Below are positions 54,536 to 64,000 of a stretch of 64,000 bases of DNA, piece after piece. The position numbers and the translations under genes are program-made. The stretch's first letter is position 1, and each line of letters opens with the position of its first letter. The DNA comes from Candidatus Eremiobacterota bacterium (GTDB lineage Bacteria > Vulcanimicrobiota > Vulcanimicrobiia > Vulcanimicrobiales > Vulcanimicrobiaceae): assembly GCA_019235885.1 (NCBI GenBank), contig JAFAKB010000064.1, forward strand, positions 62,001-126,000, read 5' to 3'. Under the pieces are notes generated by a model that worked only from the letters and a program-made list of their open reading frames with translations, ran no database searches and was not told the origin of the DNA.

Positions 54536-55153
54536 TCAGTCGCGGGCGCGGTGCTGCCGGAAGGTCACGTTGAGCCGCGGCTCGGTGACGTGCGGATCGC
54601 GCGGGACGCAGTGCTCCCAGTAGAGCTGCGTGTCGCCGGCCATCACGATCAAGTCGCCGTGCGCCACGTCGACCGAGATCGGCTCGTAGTGCAGCCTGCT
54701 CTCTTTCTTCGGCCGCAGCCGAAAGGTGCGCGTCGCGCCGAGCGAGAGCGAGGCGACGACGAGCCGCGCGTCGCGCGTCCCGTCGCGGTCGCCGTGCCAG
54801 GCGACGGCGTCGTTGCCGTCGCGGTAGCGGTTGAGGAAGCAGTAGTCGAACGCCGTGCCGGTGTGGCGCTCGGCCATCGCGCGCACGAGCGAAAGCGCCG
54901 GCGTCCAGGGCTGCGCCATCTTCTCGCCGCGCCCGGCGGTCTCGCGCGGAACGAGCACGCGCCTGCCGTACATCAGCCGCGAGTCGGCGCGCCAGCGCGT
55001 GTCCGCGTTCAGCTCGCGCACCAGCGCGTCGGCCAGCGCGCGGTCGATGAACTCCGGAACGTAGGTGACGTCGCCGCGGTCGCCGACGAGGCGCAGCGGG
55101 CTCGCGGCGGAGGCGAAGAGGGCGAGTTGGCGGGACATGAGCAGGCCGAACAT
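54536..55153 (-). CDS. alkB: AlkB-family 2-oxoglutarate/Fe(II) dioxygenase
   Basis: 205 residues. Repairs alkylated bases (1-methyladenine, 3-methylcytosine) by oxidative demethylation in characterised relatives. The iron triad is H120-x-D122 (AWHGDRD) and H181 (YWEHCVPRD); 2-oxoglutarate is bound by R193 and R199 (RLNVTFRQ). The order FDYCFLNRYRDGNDAVAWHG is that of ALKBH2/3-like members. Start ATG 55153; ATG at the sixth codon is an alternative. No other repair gene is nearby. Confidence 0.93.
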   Translation of the reverse strand: MFGLLMSRQLALFASAASPLRLVGDRGDVTYVPEFIDRALADALVRELNADTRWRADSRLMYGRRVLVPRETAGRGEKMAQPWTPALSLVRAMAERHTGTAFDYCFLNRYRDGNDAVAWHGDRDGTRDARLVVASLSLGATRTFRLRPKKESRLHYEPISVDVAHGDLIVMAGDTQLYWEHCVPRDPHVTEPRLNVTFRQHRARD

Positions 55154-55184
55154 ACGTTCGCCCTGCGGCGCTCAGCCCCTCTCG

Positions 55185-55616
55185 CTAGCGCTTCTTCGCT
55201 CGCGCCGCGCGGTCGGCGCGCTTGTTCGCCTTCTCGATCTCCGCGGCGATCTCGGGCTTGGTCAAATGCGTCGAGACGTGCATCCCGAGCCGGCGCGCTT
55301 CATCGAGGAGCTGCTCTTTGGTCTTGCCTTCGACGTCGACACCGCCATAGGAAGGCCCCGACGCGTTCGGGCCGCGTTCCGCGGCGCGCGGGTCGGAGGG
55401 GCCACGGTGGTCCTTGGCCTCCCAGTGGTCGCCGACTTTCTCGAACGAGTGCTTGACCGCCGCCCAGGCTACGCGGTGCGCGCGCTCTTCGTCGCCGCCG
55501 TACTCTTGCTCCGCGTTCTCGAGGGTCTTCTCGTACGTGTCTTGGGCCTTCTTCGGCGAGCGCTCGAGCGTCGAGGGCAACTCGGCGTACTCGCCTTTCT
55601 TCCCCTTTGCTGGCAT
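55185..55616 (-). CDS. ChaB-family protein with Rho-N/SAP-like tail
   Basis: 143 residues. The N-terminal ChaB region (ELPSTLERSPKKAQDTYEKT, LENAEQEYGGDEERAHRVAW, AAVKHSFEKVGDHWEAK) is clear. A linker leads to a C-terminal SAP/Rho-N-like helical hairpin (TKEQLLDEARRLGMHVSTHL, TKPEIAAEIEKA), which often binds nucleic acid. Function unknown. ATG 55616 lies 6 nt after a -10-like TACGAT. Divergent from the small acidic protein gene. Confidence 0.9.
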   Translation of the reverse strand: MPAKGKKGEYAELPSTLERSPKKAQDTYEKTLENAEQEYGGDEERAHRVAWAAVKHSFEKVGDHWEAKDHRGPSDPRAAERGPNASGPSYGGVDVEGKTKEQLLDEARRLGMHVSTHLTKPEIAAEIEKANKRADRAARAKKR

Positions 55617-55622
55617 GACGGG

Positions 55623-55644
55623 ATCGTACCCGCGCGGGTAGAGA
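55623..55644. promoter_or_regulatory. Compact bidirectional promoter
   Basis: In a 34-nt gap between two divergent start codons, TACGAT (55628-55623, minus) and TAGAGA (55639-55644, plus) each end exactly 6 nt before their start codon, on either side of the palindrome CCCGCGCGGG (55629-55638). Both transcripts would be leaderless. The -35 boxes would lie in or near the opposite gene and are weak. Confidence 0.5.
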
Positions 55645-55650
55645 TGCCTC

Positions 55651-55872
55651 ATGGAAGACGACCGCTCGAACCCTGGTAAAGATGAACTACTGACTCCCAC
55701 CGGCGACGACGCCTCCGGTGACGAACCCGCCGCGGACGAGGGGCTCGACCGGTACGACGAGCCGGTGCTCGCCGCCGACGCGACCGGGATGCTGGCGGGC
55801 GAAAAGCTCATCACCGACGCGGAGATCGAAGAAGGCCTGGACGGAAACGACCGGCTCGCAGGTGACGTGTAA
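55651..55872 (+). CDS. Small acidic hypothetical protein
   Basis: 73 residues, strongly acidic (MEDDRSNPGKDELLTPTGDD, GDEPAADEGLDRYDEPVLAA, ITDAEIEEGLDGNDRLAGDV), probably disordered at the N-terminus. Family unknown. ATG 55651 is placed 6 nt after a -10-like box. Divergent from the ChaB gene, with which it may share regulation. Confidence 0.65.
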   Translation: MEDDRSNPGKDELLTPTGDDASGDEPAADEGLDRYDEPVLAADATGMLAGEKLITDAEIEEGLDGNDRLAGDV

Positions 55873-55939
55873 CCCGTGACGTAACCGAGTCGTCGTGAAC
55901 GGAACCCGCAGCGCGCGCGCCAATCTTTGGGAGAAGGCG

Positions 55940-56521
55940 ATGAGCCTACCCATGGCGCGCGACGAAGACTTTTTCGGCCCCAACCGGCGGCCGGTCGGAA
56001 TCGACCCGAAGTATCTGCGCGTCATCAACGATACCGCTTTGCGGTCCCGGCTAATAATGGCTGGTATCGCGGAGGGGTTACAGTCACCCAAAGGCCCGCA
56101 GCGCATCAAGTCGATCATCCGCCTCTATCCCGATTTCGACGCGCCGCGGCCGGGCAACAAACCCCGGCCGGTTCGCTCCGCCGCCGCCGCGCCCGCGAGC
56201 CCGCCGGCGCGCGCGGCGTTCGGATTGCCGACGGTCGAGGAGCTCAACGCGCTGCTCGCGCGCATCCTGCAAACGGAGCGCGCGGTCAGCATCGAGATGC
56301 AAGGCCGGCTCGGCTCGGACATCGACCGGCTCAAGAAGCAGATCGCCACGCTCGACGGCGACGACTTCGAGCGCGCGTTCCGCGAGCTCGAGAACGCGAT
56401 GCGCCAGCGGCGCGAGATCGCCGTGCAGATTCGCGAGGAAGCGTTCCGCCGGATCGACGCCGACAACTCGTTCGAGCCGCGGCGCTACTTGCGGTTGATC
56501 GCGCGGGAGCGCGGCGGCTAG
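55940..56521 (+). CDS. Hypothetical protein with coiled-coil region
   Basis: 193 residues from ATG 55940, which has GGGAGAAGG just upstream (an in-frame start at 55895 lacks one). The N-terminus DEDFFGPNRRPVGIDPKYLR is followed by a helical part (LIMAGIAEGLQSPKGPQRIK), an Ala/Pro linker and a charged coiled coil (DIDRLKKQIATLDGDDFERA, FRELENAMRQRREIAVQIRE). No enzymatic motif; function unknown. Confidence 0.7.
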   Translation: MSLPMARDEDFFGPNRRPVGIDPKYLRVINDTALRSRLIMAGIAEGLQSPKGPQRIKSIIRLYPDFDAPRPGNKPRPVRSAAAAPASPPARAAFGLPTVEELNALLARILQTERAVSIEMQGRLGSDIDRLKKQIATLDGDDFERAFRELENAMRQRREIAVQIREEAFRRIDADNSFEPRRYLRLIARERGG

Positions 56522-56522
56522 C

Positions 56523-56744
56523 TCACATCATCGGCGGGATCCCGGTGTCGGCGACCTGCTGGCACTGCGGATGCCCGCACTGACAGCCGCCGTCGCCGAG
56601 CGGGCCGGTGGCTTCTTGCTCGCCGCAGCGCCGGCTGCAGTACTCGCCGTTCGGATCGATCGGCGCGGTGCTCTGCGCTTGCGCTTGCTTCGGATAGGGT
56701 CGCGTGCAGAGGCAGGCGTGGTGCTCGCACGTCGGGGTCGTCAT
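56523..56744 (-). CDS. Bacterial metallothionein-like protein
   Basis: 73 residues with eight Cys (6, 11, 13, 36, 40, 54, 56, 61) and nearby His (8, 9, 58): TCEHHACLC, GEYCSRRCGE and GGCQCGHPQCQ. This spacing matches SmtA/BmtA-type metallothioneins that store or detoxify Zn, Cd or Cu. ATG 56744 begins the Cys-containing part; the frame is open further upstream without Cys. Convergent with the coiled-coil protein gene, 1 nt apart. No metal-responsive regulator is adjacent. Confidence 0.88.
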   Translation of the reverse strand: MTTPTCEHHACLCTRPYPKQAQAQSTAPIDPNGEYCSRRCGEQEATGPLGDGGCQCGHPQCQQVADTGIPPMM

Positions 56745-57023
56745 GCGAAGGCTCGTACCCGCACCATTCGGCCAGAAACGGCGTGAACGCGGCAGCGCGC
56801 GCTCGCATGCCGAACCGCGTGCCGAAGCCGGCGTTCGTGTCGAATCCGCTACGCGAACACTACGCCCGCTTACGTCTTTCCGGGGTCCGACCGCGGGTTG
56901 CGACCTGCGTCGCAGCGCGACGGGGGGAGGTCGCGAACGCCGAGAACCTAGCCGATACCCCGGTAGAGACACCGGCCCGGGGATCAGGGGTGTCCTCTGA
57001 ACGAGGAGTAGGGTCTAGCAGCA

Positions 57024-59636
57024 GTGATCCGAAGCATCGCCGCCAACGGGCGTCCTGATCTCGGCGGAGTTTTCCGTCCGATCGATCGGCCGCGCGTGCT
57101 CGAGCGCCTGGCGACTGCGGCGCAGTACCGGATCGCGACCATCATCGCGCCGGCGGGCTTCGGGAAATCGGTCGCGGTGAGGCAGTACTTGGCGACCGTC
57201 GCCTCGTCGGTCGTCTACGACGTGCCGCCCGACGCCGCGACGCTGCTGCCGTTCGTGCGCGGTTTCGCCGACGCGCTCGAAGGAGTCGTCCCGGCGCTGC
57301 GCCGTTCGCTGGCGACGGCGCTCGACGGCGCGCGGAACTCGGCGACCCCGGGCCGCGACCTTGCGACCTGGGTCGCGACCCACATTCGCACGCTCGACAC
57401 GCTGGTCGTCATCGATGACCTGCACCACGGCGAGGCCGATCAGGAGATCTCGCGGTTCATCGCCGCGCTGGTCGACCGCACCAAGGACGGCCCGCGCTGG
57501 CTGTTCTCCTCGCGCAGCCCGCTGCAGCTCCCGGTCGCCTCGTGGCTCGCCTACGGCGAGTCCGATCTGGTCGTCGACGCCGTCGACCTGCGCTTCAGCA
57601 TCGACGAAGCGAAGCAGAGCGCCCGCGCGACCCGGGTCGCCGTGCGCGACGAAGAGCTGGAGCAGATCCTCGGCTTGATCGACGGCTGGCCGGCGGCGCT
57701 GACCTTCGCGCTGCGCACGTCCACCCGCGCCAGCGATCTGCGCGCGGTCTCGGCCGGAACGCGCGAGATGGTCTACCGCTATCTCGCCGAGCAGGTGTGG
57801 CATTCGCTGGACGACCGCATCCGCGGCTTCTTGCGCACCGCCGCGTTTCTTCCGCGCTTGGAGACGCGTCTTGCCGTGGCCGCCGGTTTCGACGACGCCG
57901 CGGCGATCATCGAGTCGCTGCGCGAGCGCGTCGCCTTCATCACCGTTCTCGACTCCGGCGTCTACAAGCTGCACGACCTCTTCCGCGACTTCGTTCAGCG
58001 CCAGATCGCGCTCGAAGGCGACGAAGCGCTGCGCGCCGCCCAAGTCACCGCGGGCAGCATCCTCGAGAAGGTCGGGCTCCCCGAGGCGGCATTGCAGCGC
58101 TACATCGAAGCCCGCGCGACCGACCACATCGTCCGCGTCATCACGACCTACAACTTCACCCTCCTCGACAACGGCCACTTGGACACGGTGGAACGGGCGA
58201 TCCGCACGCTGCCGAGCGGCAAGGTGCTGCAGCTGCCCGGTGTGCTCGCCGTGCGAGCCGCAATCGAGGACGCGCACGGGCGCGTCGAGCAAGCGGAGAA
58301 GTGGTACGCATCGGTCTTAGCGCAACCGGGCGGCGACGACTCCACGTTCGCGACAGCCGTCGCTTGGCGCTACGGGCTCCTGCTGTTCAACCAAGGACGC
58401 CTGGACGCGCTTCCCGTGCTGCAAACGTTTAGCGCTCGAGGCGACCTGAATCCAAGCGACCGCGCGCAAATCCTCGGCACGCTCGCGACAACCTACGCGC
58501 TGGCGAACGATCTCGACAAAGCAAAAGAAACGCTCTCCGAAGCATTGGAGCTCGCCGAGTTCGCCGACGACGACACGCGCACGCGAACCTACGGGCGCGC
58601 CGCCACGGTGGCGTTCTATGCGGGCGACGCCGCATCGGTCGAACAGTACACGCGTGAGGCGACGCGGCTCGCGATCGAGTGCGGGGCGTTCGGGCTTGCC
58701 GCGCGTCTCTTTTCGGCGCTCGCGTCGCAGAACTGGTTCGCGGGCCGGATCCCGGTTGCGGCCTGGTACGCGACGCAGGTGGCGACGAACGCCGAGAAGG
58801 CCGGAAATCCCCAGATGCGCGCGGTCGGGCTGCGGACGCTGATGGACATCGAGGGCGAACGCGGGAACGCGGAACGCGTCGCCGAGCTGGAACACGAGTT
58901 GGGTCAGCTTTCGTATCGCGGGCCTGCCGGCATCATGGGCTGGCTCGTCGGACGCGCCATGGCGTTGACATGGCGCAAGCAGTTCGCCGAAGCGCAAGCG
59001 CTGCTCACGACCGCGTCGGACAACGAGCTCACGCCGTACCAGCAACGGCTGCGCTACGCCCTTCTCGCAGTCGTGTCCGCCGCCGCGGCAAACAAGCGCG
59101 CGTCGAGCGACGCGCTGGCGGGCTACGAGCGCGCCGTCGAGCGTGACACCGATCCGCGGCCGGTCTTCGCGCGTTCGCGGGCGCTCGCCGAGCGGCTCGC
59201 TGCGCTCGCGAATCTTCTCGTCGGGCGCAACGCCGTCGCGCAACGCATCCTACGCGCAATCCGCGGCAAGCGCGAGGACCTGGCTGCGTTCGACGCGGTA
59301 CTCGGGAGCGTGCTGCTCCGCGAGCCGGACGGCATTGCCACGGGACTGCGCGAGATGCGCCTTGCCGGGCAAAGCGGCTATGCCAAGCTGATCGAGATCG
59401 TGACCGCGGCGATCCTCGAACCCCAGGACCAGACCGACCAGAACGAAGCGCTGACCTCCGCCGAGACCGACGTCCTGCGCGCGATGGCGCGGGGACTCTC
59501 GAACCAAGCGATCGCGGACGAACAGGGACGGACGATCAATACGGTCCGCTCGCACGTCTCGTCCATCCTGCGAAAGCTCCAGGCCTCCAGCCGGGGTGAG
59601 GCCGTGGCAGCCGCCCGCCGGCGGGAACTCGTCTAG
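57024..59636 (+). CDS. MalT/LAL-type LuxR transcriptional regulator
   Basis: 870 residues. N-terminal STAND NTPase: Walker A in APAGFGKSVAV (about 43-50), Walker B LVVIDDLHH (about 130-138). The middle 450 residues are TPR-like helices that would sense a ligand (YIEARATDHIVRVITTYNFT, ILGTLATTYALANDLDKAKE). The C-terminal LuxR HTH (about 805-870) is LTSAETDVLRAMARGLSNQA, TVRSHVSSILRKLQASSRGE. Such regulators activate transcription after binding an inducer. GTG 57024 is used; no strong ribosome site. It is followed by a hairpin, a candidate small peptide and an HD-GYP gene. Confidence 0.92.
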   Translation: MIRSIAANGRPDLGGVFRPIDRPRVLERLATAAQYRIATIIAPAGFGKSVAVRQYLATVASSVVYDVPPDAATLLPFVRGFADALEGVVPALRRSLATALDGARNSATPGRDLATWVATHIRTLDTLVVIDDLHHGEADQEISRFIAALVDRTKDGPRWLFSSRSPLQLPVASWLAYGESDLVVDAVDLRFSIDEAKQSARATRVAVRDEELEQILGLIDGWPAALTFALRTSTRASDLRAVSAGTREMVYRYLAEQVWHSLDDRIRGFLRTAAFLPRLETRLAVAAGFDDAAAIIESLRERVAFITVLDSGVYKLHDLFRDFVQRQIALEGDEALRAAQVTAGSILEKVGLPEAALQRYIEARATDHIVRVITTYNFTLLDNGHLDTVERAIRTLPSGKVLQLPGVLAVRAAIEDAHGRVEQAEKWYASVLAQPGGDDSTFATAVAWRYGLLLFNQGRLDALPVLQTFSARGDLNPSDRAQILGTLATTYALANDLDKAKETLSEALELAEFADDDTRTRTYGRAATVAFYAGDAASVEQYTREATRLAIECGAFGLAARLFSALASQNWFAGRIPVAAWYATQVATNAEKAGNPQMRAVGLRTLMDIEGERGNAERVAELEHELGQLSYRGPAGIMGWLVGRAMALTWRKQFAEAQALLTTASDNELTPYQQRLRYALLAVVSAAAANKRASSDALAGYERAVERDTDPRPVFARSRALAERLAALANLLVGRNAVAQRILRAIRGKREDLAAFDAVLGSVLLREPDGIATGLREMRLAGQSGYAKLIEIVTAAILEPQDQTDQNEALTSAETDVLRAMARGLSNQAIADEQGRTINTVRSHVSSILRKLQASSRGEAVAAARRRELV

Positions 59637-59648
59637 CGACGAAACGGC

Positions 59649-59666
59649 CTCGTCCTTTCGGACGAG
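59649..59666 (+). terminator. Hairpin after the LuxR regulator gene
   Basis: Perfect 7-bp stem CTCGTCC-TTTC-GGACGAG starting 12 nt after the stop, followed by TGTTG. A plausible but weak intrinsic terminator. Confidence 0.55.
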
Positions 59667-59727
59667 TGTTGCCATCTCGGCTCCTTGATACGGTGAGGGC
59701 GTCCCCCGCATCGCTAAGGAGTTGTCT

Positions 59728-59799
59728 GTGCTGGAAGCTGTTCTCGGAATCGTCGGCGTCGTTACCGTGGTTTGCAATACCCCGCCGATGAGTTGCTGA
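59728..59799 (+). CDS. Candidate 23-residue hydrophobic peptide
   Basis: A short frame GTG…TGA with one of the best ribosome sites in the window (TAAGGAG, 6-7 nt before GTG). The peptide has an acidic N-terminus (MLEAV), a hydrophobic core (LGIVGVVTVVC) and the tail CNTPPMSC, with two Cys. It lies between the LuxR regulator and the HD-GYP gene, 26 nt before the latter. It could be a signalling peptide, a leader peptide or a small membrane protein. No homologue is known to me. Evidence is the ribosome site and composition only. Confidence 0.45.
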   Translation: MLEAVLGIVGVVTVVCNTPPMSC

Positions 59800-59825
59800 C
59801 ACGTGATGACAGGGGTGCTTTAAAA

Positions 59826-60794
59826 ATGGAAGGTCGGGCCGCGTTGGCGCGGCAGCTCGGTGAGACGAGGACGGACGCCGTCGAGGCGATCCTCGGTCGG
59901 CTTGGGCCCCGCTCGGCGGGGCAGGCTTCGGTCCTCGTGGTGCGGTCGCTGGTGTCCGCGCTTGCGACGGCGATCGAAGCGGCCAGTCCGGATGCCGTCG
60001 TCTCGTGGGGTCGGATCGCGCACGCCAAGTTGGCGCTGCCGGTGATCCACGACCTGGTATCGGCCGGGTGCGACGTCGCGGCGGCTGCGGGTGAGCCGCT
60101 CGACGTCGACTTTCCGGCTCTGCTCGTCTTCCTCGAGATCGTCAAGGCGCACGTCGCCGAAGCGTTCCCGCTCGCGCCGGGACAGCGGTTCGAAGACCCG
60201 CAGCGCACGACGAACGGCGTGATCGAAGGCGTCCTGGCGATGCTGAAGGCGCGCGACGAAGCGACCTGCGCACACTCGCACGCGACCGGCGCGTGGTGCC
60301 GCCGCCTCTCCGAAGCGATGGGGCTGCCCGCCGGCACGACCGACATCATCGTCAAGGCGGGCGTCCTGCACGACATCGGCAAGATCGCCACTCCCGACGA
60401 GATCCTGTTCAAGACCGGTCCGCTGACCGAAGCCGAGTGGGTCGTGATGCAGCAGCACGCCGAGTTCGGCGCGCAGATCCTCAGCGAGCTGCCGACTCTC
60501 GCCGCGTACGCGCCGATCGTGCGCGCACACCACGAGCGCTGGGACGGCACCGGCTATCCCTACGGGCTCAAAGGCGAGCAGATCCCGTTCGAAGCGCGCG
60601 TCGTCGCGGTCGCCGACGCCTTCCACGCGATGATCAGCGCTCGGCCGTACCGTCCCGCGATCGCGCAGCGCGAGGCGATGGAGATTCTGCGCGAAGGCCG
60701 CGGCACGCAATGGGACGCGGAAGTCGTCGACGCGATGATAGCAATGTTGGACGCGCCACGCTCGGTCGGGCGTCGGGAAGTGGCACTCGGGTAG
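59826..60794 (+). CDS. HD-GYP domain c-di-GMP phosphodiesterase
   Basis: 322 residues. The N-terminal 140 residues are helical and unknown. The C-terminal HD-GYP domain has CAHSHATGAWCRRLSEAMGL, AGVLHDIGKIATPDEILFK (HD), HAEFGAQILSELP, AHHERWDGTGYPYGLKGEQI (GYP intact) and VAVADAFHAMISARPYR. Predicted to hydrolyse cyclic di-GMP. ATG 59826 is used; a TTG at 59772 would extend the frame over the candidate peptide. No separate promoter is clear, so it may be cotranscribed with the peptide. Confidence 0.92.
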   Translation: MEGRAALARQLGETRTDAVEAILGRLGPRSAGQASVLVVRSLVSALATAIEAASPDAVVSWGRIAHAKLALPVIHDLVSAGCDVAAAAGEPLDVDFPALLVFLEIVKAHVAEAFPLAPGQRFEDPQRTTNGVIEGVLAMLKARDEATCAHSHATGAWCRRLSEAMGLPAGTTDIIVKAGVLHDIGKIATPDEILFKTGPLTEAEWVVMQQHAEFGAQILSELPTLAAYAPIVRAHHERWDGTGYPYGLKGEQIPFEARVVAVADAFHAMISARPYRPAIAQREAMEILREGRGTQWDAEVVDAMIAMLDAPRSVGRREVALG

Positions 60795-60940
60795 GCCCCT
60801 ATCGGGTGTGGGCCGGAGGAGGATCGCGCTGCGGGTGTAGGCGCGGTCCTCTTCCGCATTTCCGGGTGAATGGGATTTTGGCGGGCGTGGTGGGTCAGGA
60901 TAGTGTGTGGCAACACCATCGCACCCCCGCCCAACTCCAA

Positions 60941-60981
60941 TCAAAAATGAAAAAGACCCGAGCTCGCTGAGCCCGGGTCTT
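60941..60981 (-). terminator. Rho-independent terminator of rpoB
   Basis: Minus strand: AAGACCCG / CGGGTCTT (8 bp, extended by an inner GCTC/GAGC pairing) followed by TTTCATTTTTG, starting 19 nt after the rpoB stop. A textbook terminator which ends rpoB transcription before any rpoC. Confidence 0.92.
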
Positions 60982-61000
60982 CCTCTAGCCCGACACCTTC

Positions 61001-64000
<3,000 letters not shown>

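Noticed and set aside
57024-60794. Quorum-sensing synthase next to the LuxR regulator
   Set aside because: No LuxI-like gene is present; the regulator is of the large MalT/LAL type and not an autoinducer-binding LuxR.

Overview
The window is a very GC-rich chromosomal segment. The coding sequences favour G/C at third positions, and there is no plasmid, phage structural or transposase gene. A TonB-dependent receptor with a carboxypeptidase-like N-terminal domain, several lipoproteins and many signal-peptide proteins point to a diderm. The mixture of MalT-type LuxR regulators, M48/M13/M1 secreted peptidases and a dispersed ribosomal/RNA-polymerase cluster would fit an uncultured soil lineage such as Eremiobacterota (WPS-2). 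That assignment is inference from gene style only.

Layout. 1-9.8 kb: the 5' part of hisF, a SpoIIE-type phosphatase, tRNA-Cys and tRNA-Gly, then M48, M13 and S8 peptidases, a cyclophilin and two unknown proteins. 9.8-17.4 kb: rplJ-rplL and rplK-rplA, all on the minus strand but separated by a 5.2-kb accessory island (GNAT, a frameshifted STAS-like gene, a two-gene HEPN-like unit, Uma2, HicB). Partial copies of the rplA 3' flank border segments of this island. 17.5-27.5 kb: a toxin-antitoxin/defence-like stretch with three RES-Xre modules, a TonB receptor, an MFS exporter, a HARE-HTH/PD-(D/E)xK protein and small unknown genes. 27.5-33.4 kb: secreted proteins and lipoproteins of unknown function, including two paralogues, plus a chimeric gene remnant. 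33.4-41.3 kb: a 1075-residue DUF11-repeat protein without a signal peptide, a GGDEF-EAL protein, a PAP2 phosphatase and a MazEF module. 41.4-45.2 kb: rpoC with its own promoter and terminator. 45.4-60.8 kb: penicillin acylase, a GIDE-LemA fusion, isocitrate lyase, M1 peptidase, AlkB, ChaB, metallothionein, a MalT-like LuxR regulator, a candidate 23-residue peptide and an HD-GYP phosphodiesterase. 61.0-64.0 kb: rpoB, running off the right end, with an unusual acidic C-terminal tail and a strong terminator.

Main points of interest. (1) rpoB and rpoC, almost always adjacent, lie about 15.8 kb apart as separate units, and the rplKA and rplJL pairs are also split. (2) The rplA 3' flank is repeated and looks like a recurrent insertion site. 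(3) Many accessory genes have a promoter -10 box only 6-9 nt before the start codon, implying leaderless or near-leaderless mRNAs; this includes all three RES-Xre modules, two of which have a palindrome inside the promoter. (4) A tiny ORF with an excellent Shine-Dalgarno lies between the LuxR regulator and the HD-GYP gene. (5) Several genes are frameshifted or fossil (STAS, HEPN-like, lipoprotein, methyltransferase/VOC remnant, endonuclease remnant).
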